64,000 nucleotides of DNA from positions 62,001 through 126,000 of the IMG/VR virus record IMGVR_UViG_3300033064_003894; one strand, written 5' to 3'. Positions within the stretch are counted from its first letter, which is position 1; each line of letters starts with the position of its first letter. This DNA comes from a virus. Shown one piece after another: positions 59,466 through 64,000 of this stretch. Made by a program: the position numbers and the translations under genes. Below the pieces are notes generated by a model. That model was not told the DNA's origin and did not search any database. It saw nothing but the letters and a program-made list of their open reading frames with translations.

Positions 59466-61217
59466 TTAACTTATCGACTTTGCTAGTTTAACTGGTTCAT
59501 GCCTAACTATGCTTATAAGAGAGCTATTCTTTAATCCTATAGTCTTTATATATTTCAGAAGAGTATCTTCTGTCGAGCATTCATCCTCTACATCAGACAA
59601 GGGTATACCATTTTTCATTAAAGGAAGTAAGGAATAGGAAAAAGCGGCGATGCCTGTCAAATCTAATGATGACGCAGTTCCTCTAATTATAGACTCTATC
59701 GACTTTATAGTCTGAAGCATTATTGGCTCACTAATTACCTCTATTCGTTTAGATGCCGATGTTTTAGACATAAGTATCAAAACTTCTTCTGTGAACATTC
59801 CACATAGTGCGAATTTATATATTAATCTTTCTTCCTCAAGCGTAAAATTACCAATGCCTCTAATAGATTGGAAGGACACTTTTAATTTATCAAGCAGATG
59901 GTTGTCTGAGTCATACAAAGACCGAACTAAGTACTTAACAGAAATACTATCTTCTTGCTGCTTCTCTGTATCTCCAACAGAGAGGTATGAAGGAACAAAG
60001 ATCTTTTTTGTTGAGTACAGAGCTTCTGTGCCAAACGATGCCGCAATGTCATACATCGAGAATGGAGCAGATACACGCGAAAAGGCATCCTTGTAGAACT
60101 CTTTTTCAACATTTGACTTTATGTTCTTAATATTACATGCACGGCCAGAATCTTTTGCTAAGTGTATATTTTCAGATATACTCTTTAATAGGTCATTTCC
60201 AGCAGAAGTTGCTTGTATTGATGGGAGTGCGGACAAAGGAGAGTCCATAATGTACAGCATTTCTTTATCTGGATTTGCCTGAAACATTGCCACAATCATT
60301 GAGGCTAAGTATTTGCCAACTGTTCCACTTTCAACAAACAGCATTCTCTCAAATGGAACATCTCCAGAGTAATAATTCCTAAGCGCCTCGACTAGTGCGT
60401 CTTTGCCGCTGCATTTCAGACCGTCTTTGTGTATAACAAACGATACAAGTTGCTGTAATGTGAACGTTTCGTAATTGTTTCTTAATTCATATGCCCGTGT
60501 CCGAAGTGACGGTAAAATGTACGTATCTTGATCGAAACCTTTCGCAACTTTAGGTTTTTCGAAATATCCTGGAAATAAATCTAAGTCCTCGTCTTGGGTT
60601 GGATTTACCCACGGAGTGGGAGGAGCGTAGCTCTTTTTTGTTACTTTCTCTTTTATCTCTTCTACCGTCTGATCGTCTAATTCGTCGATAATAGCGATAA
60701 CAGGACACTCAATTGCGATCCTTATAGGACTAAATAGGTCTATTCTGCCAATTATCTCTTGCCTCTTGTTGAATACGCATGACAGAAAGAAACTTGAGTC
60801 TTCTCCAAGAGCTATAATTCCTTTTTCGTCTACGTCTGAGATGAACACTGGCATGTTTACGTGACTATGTCCCCAGTACCTTAGCCTAGGGTATATTGTC
60901 TTAGAGAACTCTTCAAATTTCCCTTCTTTTGTAAAAGACTCAATAAAGTCTGCAAACATTTCTTTTGTTACATTTACACTAGCACCGTCCACAAGTTGTG
61001 GCGGGATATAGAGCTTATCAACGACAAAAGTTTTCTTATCTTCTAATACATCTGCAGTTCCTAGCCAAGCTATTTCTGTGTCTACATGTTTAGTAATTGC
61101 CTGCTGCTTAATAAGCAAAGAGTTGCTCATTCTTATTGAGTAGCCCATTGAGGCCCCATCTTTTAAGCTTATGATAAACTTTTCATTTGACTTTATTTCA
61201 GTCTTCATTCTCGCCAC
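59466..61217 (-). CDS. JAB/JAMM isopeptidase-like protein with large C-terminal region
   Basis: 583 residues from GTG 61217. The N-terminal 200 form a JAB fold: E48, then WGHSHVNMPVFISDVD gives H117, H119, S127 and D130, exactly the H-x-H-x7-S-x2-D metal motif. The rest has no recognised domain. A JAMM enzyme would process the Ubl precursor and/or remove conjugates. TATAAT lies about 20 nt upstream of the start. Confidence 0.8.
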   Translation of the reverse strand: MARMKTEIKSNEKFIISLKDGASMGYSIRMSNSLLIKQQAITKHVDTEIAWLGTADVLEDKKTFVVDKLYIPPQLVDGASVNVTKEMFADFIESFTKEGKFEEFSKTIYPRLRYWGHSHVNMPVFISDVDEKGIIALGEDSSFFLSCVFNKRQEIIGRIDLFSPIRIAIECPVIAIIDELDDQTVEEIKEKVTKKSYAPPTPWVNPTQDEDLDLFPGYFEKPKVAKGFDQDTYILPSLRTRAYELRNNYETFTLQQLVSFVIHKDGLKCSGKDALVEALRNYYSGDVPFERMLFVESGTVGKYLASMIVAMFQANPDKEMLYIMDSPLSALPSIQATSAGNDLLKSISENIHLAKDSGRACNIKNIKSNVEKEFYKDAFSRVSAPFSMYDIAASFGTEALYSTKKIFVPSYLSVGDTEKQQEDSISVKYLVRSLYDSDNHLLDKLKVSFQSIRGIGNFTLEEERLIYKFALCGMFTEEVLILMSKTSASKRIEVISEPIMLQTIKSIESIIRGTASSLDLTGIAAFSYSLLPLMKNGIPLSDVEDECSTEDTLLKYIKTIGLKNSSLISIVRHEPVKLAKSIS

Positions 61218-61274
61218 AAATCGATGACAAAAAAATTAATTATATTTGTTTTAAATTTTCTAGCCGATTAACGG

Positions 61275-61487
61275 CTACAGACCAGCGTCGAAGTTAGGGG
61301 CCAACATCACGTGGGACCCCGGCTGGAGCTGTACGCTCTTGTCTGCGCGAGTCCCGTTAAGGAGAACGCTGTAGTTTACCTTGGTGCTGCCAGAAGCGGA
61401 GATTGCATCCTGCACGGTCATGCCGGGCTGGAACGGAACTCTCACTTGATCTTGGCCAGGCACCTGTACGATGATTTCATTTGCCAT
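61275..61487 (-). CDS. Ubiquitin-like (beta-grasp, ThiS-type) protein
   Basis: 70 residues: EIIVQVPGQDQVRVPF, GMTVQDAISASG and NYSVLLNGTRAD, then VQLQPGSHVMLAP match ThiS/MoaD-like beta-grasp patterns. The C-terminus ends PNFDAGL, not diglycine, so JAB trimming to an exposed Gly may be needed. Strong ribosome site (AGAAGGAAAT). GC-rich compared with its neighbours. Confidence 0.75.
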   Translation of the reverse strand: MANEIIVQVPGQDQVRVPFQPGMTVQDAISASGSTKVNYSVLLNGTRADKSVQLQPGSHVMLAPNFDAGL

Positions 61488-61580
61488 GTTGTATTTCCTT
61501 CTTGTAAGTTTGTTGGGATTACTGAAATATTAAATAGGACTAACATGTGATATTATTCCGTACAAAGTGAAAATTTTTAG

Positions 61581-63479
61581 TTAGAATCTTGGCTCAACGT
61601 CTCTAATTTCAAAGACGCCCAGGTTTACGTCTATCGGATCAGCTATAACTTGTTGATGTCTGTTTTCTACTTCATGCCAAGCATAGCCAACATAGTTGGC
61701 ATCGCCGACTTGAGCATCGCCGACTTGAGCATCGCCGACTTGAGCATCGACGACTTGAGCCTGCTGATGCATCTCTATGAACCTAGCCAGAATAGGTTCA
61801 TTAATATTCACGTTGAGTGGTTTTGGATACTGTTTGTTATATACATCCTTTAAGTCTTTTTCTAATTTCACAAGATCTGCATGGTTAAATAAGGATGACA
61901 TCAAATCATTAATAGCAAATATTATCTCTGGCTCTTTCACCCCGTAGAAGAATGAATACTTAAGTGAAGCAGCAATCTCGGTTGTGTTGTCAATCCCTTC
62001 ATCTGAGCAAAAGTCTGAAACATAATTAATTGCGCCAACAAGATTTTTAACATTAAAGAGAATACCGTTTGAGACAAACTTACCCATAGAGATTAGCTTA
62101 CTAGACCTTATTTTTACAATGTCATTTTTAAGAGCGACAACCTTATTAGAAAAAGCGGCACTTGACAAAGTTTTACACCACAGTGAGCAAATTGTTTCGA
62201 CAGAATAATATTGTTCAGGGTTGATATAGCCCGAATCTTTGTTGTAAGTGTTCATGACCTCTGACAATAAGCTCATCATAGAAAAGATGTCACCTGTTGC
62301 GCAATATGACTTAAGCGCTCCTTCGTACGATCCTAAGCAAACTTCGTTATCCACACTTACGTGTGGATGTCTAATAGTCTCCCTAAGCCCGTGATCAGGA
62401 ATCTCAGCTCGTTCACCACATGAAGGCCCGGAAATCAAATCCGCATATGCACAAACTCTATTCGACTCAAGACTATATACGACCATTATATCGTAAAAAC
62501 CGACACTAGTAGGAGATACTTGAACACTTATCATATCTGTTTGTGACGAGACTTTTTTTATAGCACACTTGATGGTTAATCTAAATTTAACCTGGTATGC
62601 CTGAGACAAAGAGATGAATTTTGAAATGTCACGATTGAGTAAATCAGTTACTGAGCATCTTTTGCTAATATAATTGTCAGAAGAATGATCTCTATTTGAG
62701 AGTCCACTACTAAATGGCGAGCATATAACATTTTTTTTGCTTTCATTTATTAGATATCCATTAGAGATTATAGAGAATTCTTCTAACTTACAGTTATTTG
62801 TATGTGAAAAATTATTACCTTTATATATAGAAGAGTCTACGCCGTCAATTATAGCTGCAGCCAATGAAGCACGCACTATCGCTCCATTTATATTTGCCAC
62901 ACTATGAGCATACGTTTGTTTATTATATCTAGAAATGTTCAGGTTATGAATAGCTGAACTGTTAGAAGAAATCAAATATGGTCTAGGAATAATATTAAAG
63001 CATTCCTTACTTACTATTACGCCATCGTACATCTTAAGTAGACGAATAAAACTCCTAATCTCCTCGGATGACACATAAAGAACAATGTTTGTTAAATATA
63101 TCCCCTCTATTGACGAAACGAACTTCATAGTTATTGGTATTTTCTTTATTAAATAAAAATCATAAAACGCGTCATTAGATCTTTCAAATGGGAAAACTGT
63201 AATATCAAACGAATTCATTGGACCTGCACCAGATTTTATAGCAGAAGGAATTAGTGCATTGATGGTTAATGTTAATACACTTTTATATGAACCAACAGAC
63301 CGCCTTGTCTTTATATTAACTGTCTTTATTGGCCTGCCATAGAGAATAGTTACTCGTTTACTTTTCAATGGCAAGGCATCGTTCTTTTTTGGAGACCAAT
63401 GCAGTTCAGAAGTATTAACCACTGCGTGAAATAGTTTGTTAATATATGAAAGGTTGGTACGGCATGTAATTAATGCCAA
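61581..63479 (-). CDS. Large protein with E2-like domain
   Basis: 632 residues from TTG 63479; start uncertain because the frame stays open about 90 nt upstream without ATG or GTG. IRHPHVSVDNEVCLG at about 370-383 aligns with the E2 pattern HPN...ICLD, with C381 as candidate catalytic Cys and HPH for HPN. DIFSMMSLLSEVMNTYN follows as the E2 helix. The N-terminal 300 residues are beta-rich and unknown. The C-terminus has four AQVGD-like repeats. Confidence 0.65.
   Translation of the reverse strand: MALITCRTNLSYINKLFHAVVNTSELHWSPKKNDALPLKSKRVTILYGRPIKTVNIKTRRSVGSYKSVLTLTINALIPSAIKSGAGPMNSFDITVFPFERSNDAFYDFYLIKKIPITMKFVSSIEGIYLTNIVLYVSSEEIRSFIRLLKMYDGVIVSKECFNIIPRPYLISSNSSAIHNLNISRYNKQTYAHSVANINGAIVRASLAAAIIDGVDSSIYKGNNFSHTNNCKLEEFSIISNGYLINESKKNVICSPFSSGLSNRDHSSDNYISKRCSVTDLLNRDISKFISLSQAYQVKFRLTIKCAIKKVSSQTDMISVQVSPTSVGFYDIMVVYSLESNRVCAYADLISGPSCGERAEIPDHGLRETIRHPHVSVDNEVCLGSYEGALKSYCATGDIFSMMSLLSEVMNTYNKDSGYINPEQYYSVETICSLWCKTLSSAAFSNKVVALKNDIVKIRSSKLISMGKFVSNGILFNVKNLVGAINYVSDFCSDEGIDNTTEIAASLKYSFFYGVKEPEIIFAINDLMSSLFNHADLVKLEKDLKDVYNKQYPKPLNVNINEPILARFIEMHQQAQVVDAQVGDAQVGDAQVGDANYVGYAWHEVENRHQQVIADPIDVNLGVFEIRDVEPRF
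61699..61758 (-). repeat. Four 15-bp tandem repeats in the E2-like gene
   Basis: Unit GCATCGCCGACTTGA on the plus strand, four copies with one substitution. It encodes AQVGD/AQVVD in the C-terminal linker. Length variation by slippage is likely. Confidence 0.9.
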
Positions 63480-63535
63480 GTCCTCTATTAGTGTTGCTAA
63501 ATTATTACGTAGCTTTTTCTTTTCTTTCTGGTTGC

Positions 63536-64000
63536 TTATGGCTTTACTCCTAACTCTCCCATGCAGGTCGTGTAAAATTCACACATTGTCTTTTTACATA
63601 AGAAGGAGTTTGTATTATATGCGAATATCTCTGGGTTTGATATGCCGGCCTTAATGAAGCTAATTGCCCAGTTTATTTTTTTCTCTACAAAGCCAAGGTG
63701 AGCAGCAGTTACAGGCTCTTCTATTTGTATTACCTCAGGATCTCCTCGCTTCTTAAGAAGAGCAATATCATACCTTGTAGACTTACTGTTTATACCATTC
63801 TTGTTCGCTAAATAGGCATACGAAGTATTCTGCCATCTAGACTCTATATTTCCCCATCTTTTCCAGGCGGTCTTGTTGTCTATAACAACATTGGATGTGT
63901 CAATTGTGTCTATATATCCATGGAATGGGATCTCTAGAGAATCGTCAGAAAGATGCGCCTGGACGTGTGACGGCTCTACGCTAGGGAAGACTTCTCTGTT
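63536..64000 (-). CDS. RecB/Cas4-like nuclease, 5' end outside window
   Basis: 154 visible codons from the window edge. IPFHGYIDTID,  VVIDNKTAWKRW and YAYLAN match the PD-(D/E)xK order (D, D-x-K, Q-x3-Y-like), and FLCKKTMCEFYTTC near the end is a Cys cluster as in Fe-S Cas4/AddB nucleases. It is likely a DNA recombination nuclease, upstream of the Ubl operon on the same strand. Confidence 0.6.
   Translation of the reverse strand, partial: NREVFPSVEPSHVQAHLSDDSLEIPFHGYIDTIDTSNVVIDNKTAWKRWGNIESRWQNTSYAYLANKNGINSKSTRYDIALLKKRGDPEVIQIEEPVTAAHLGFVEKKINWAISFIKAGISNPEIFAYNTNSFLCKKTMCEFYTTCMGELGVKP

Noticed and set aside
61699-61758. CRISPR array
   Set aside because: The repeats are 15 bp, direct and without spacers, and lie in a coding frame.

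Overview
This window looks like part of a large, AT-rich tailed-phage genome with myovirus morphology. It carries a contractile tail sheath and tube, an HK97-type major capsid protein with its maturation protease and scaffold-like proteins, a large terminase, and baseplate genes. It also carries 16 tRNA genes, recA, dUTPase, a DNA ligase, NAD+ salvage enzymes and its own multisubunit-type RNA polymerase. Both window ends cut through genes, so the genome continues on both sides. No gene identifies the host. Many genes have a -10-like box 5-8 nt before the start codon and no Shine-Dalgarno, which suggests frequent leaderless transcripts.

Layout. 1-8 kb: small unknown genes, a RusA-like resolvase, a zincin, a glycosyltransferase, a metallophosphoesterase, and two gene-free hairpin-rich stretches (785-1485 and 7713-8490). 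8.5-15.9 kb: one 2464-codon gene encoding fused RNA polymerase beta and beta-prime, with an intein at the catalytic DFDGD loop. 15.9-24.5 kb: glycosyltransferases, an HNH nuclease, an opposite-strand reverse transcriptase, a baseplate spike and virion proteins. 24.5-27.3 kb: terminase interrupted by a second intein with a LAGLIDADG endonuclease. 27.3-45.8 kb: mostly minus-strand metabolism, a protein-kinase-like gene, dUTPase, NadV and NMNAT-Nudix, 16 tRNAs (one split by a group I intron), a LigD-like ligase and RecA. 45.9-58.3 kb: plus-strand head and tail genes from protease to tail tube. 58.3-64 kb: a minus-strand operon with E2-like, ubiquitin-like, JAB/JAMM and E1-like proteins plus an unknown, preceded by the end of a RecB/Cas4-like nuclease.

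The most striking content is (1) the apparently complete ubiquitin-like conjugation cassette next to the tail genes, (2) the single-chain beta/beta-prime polymerase with an unusual intein, (3) a group I intron in a CAT-anticodon tRNA, and (4) the roughly 600-nt array of small hairpins just upstream of the polymerase gene. Assignments rest on motifs read by eye; no database or folding search was run.
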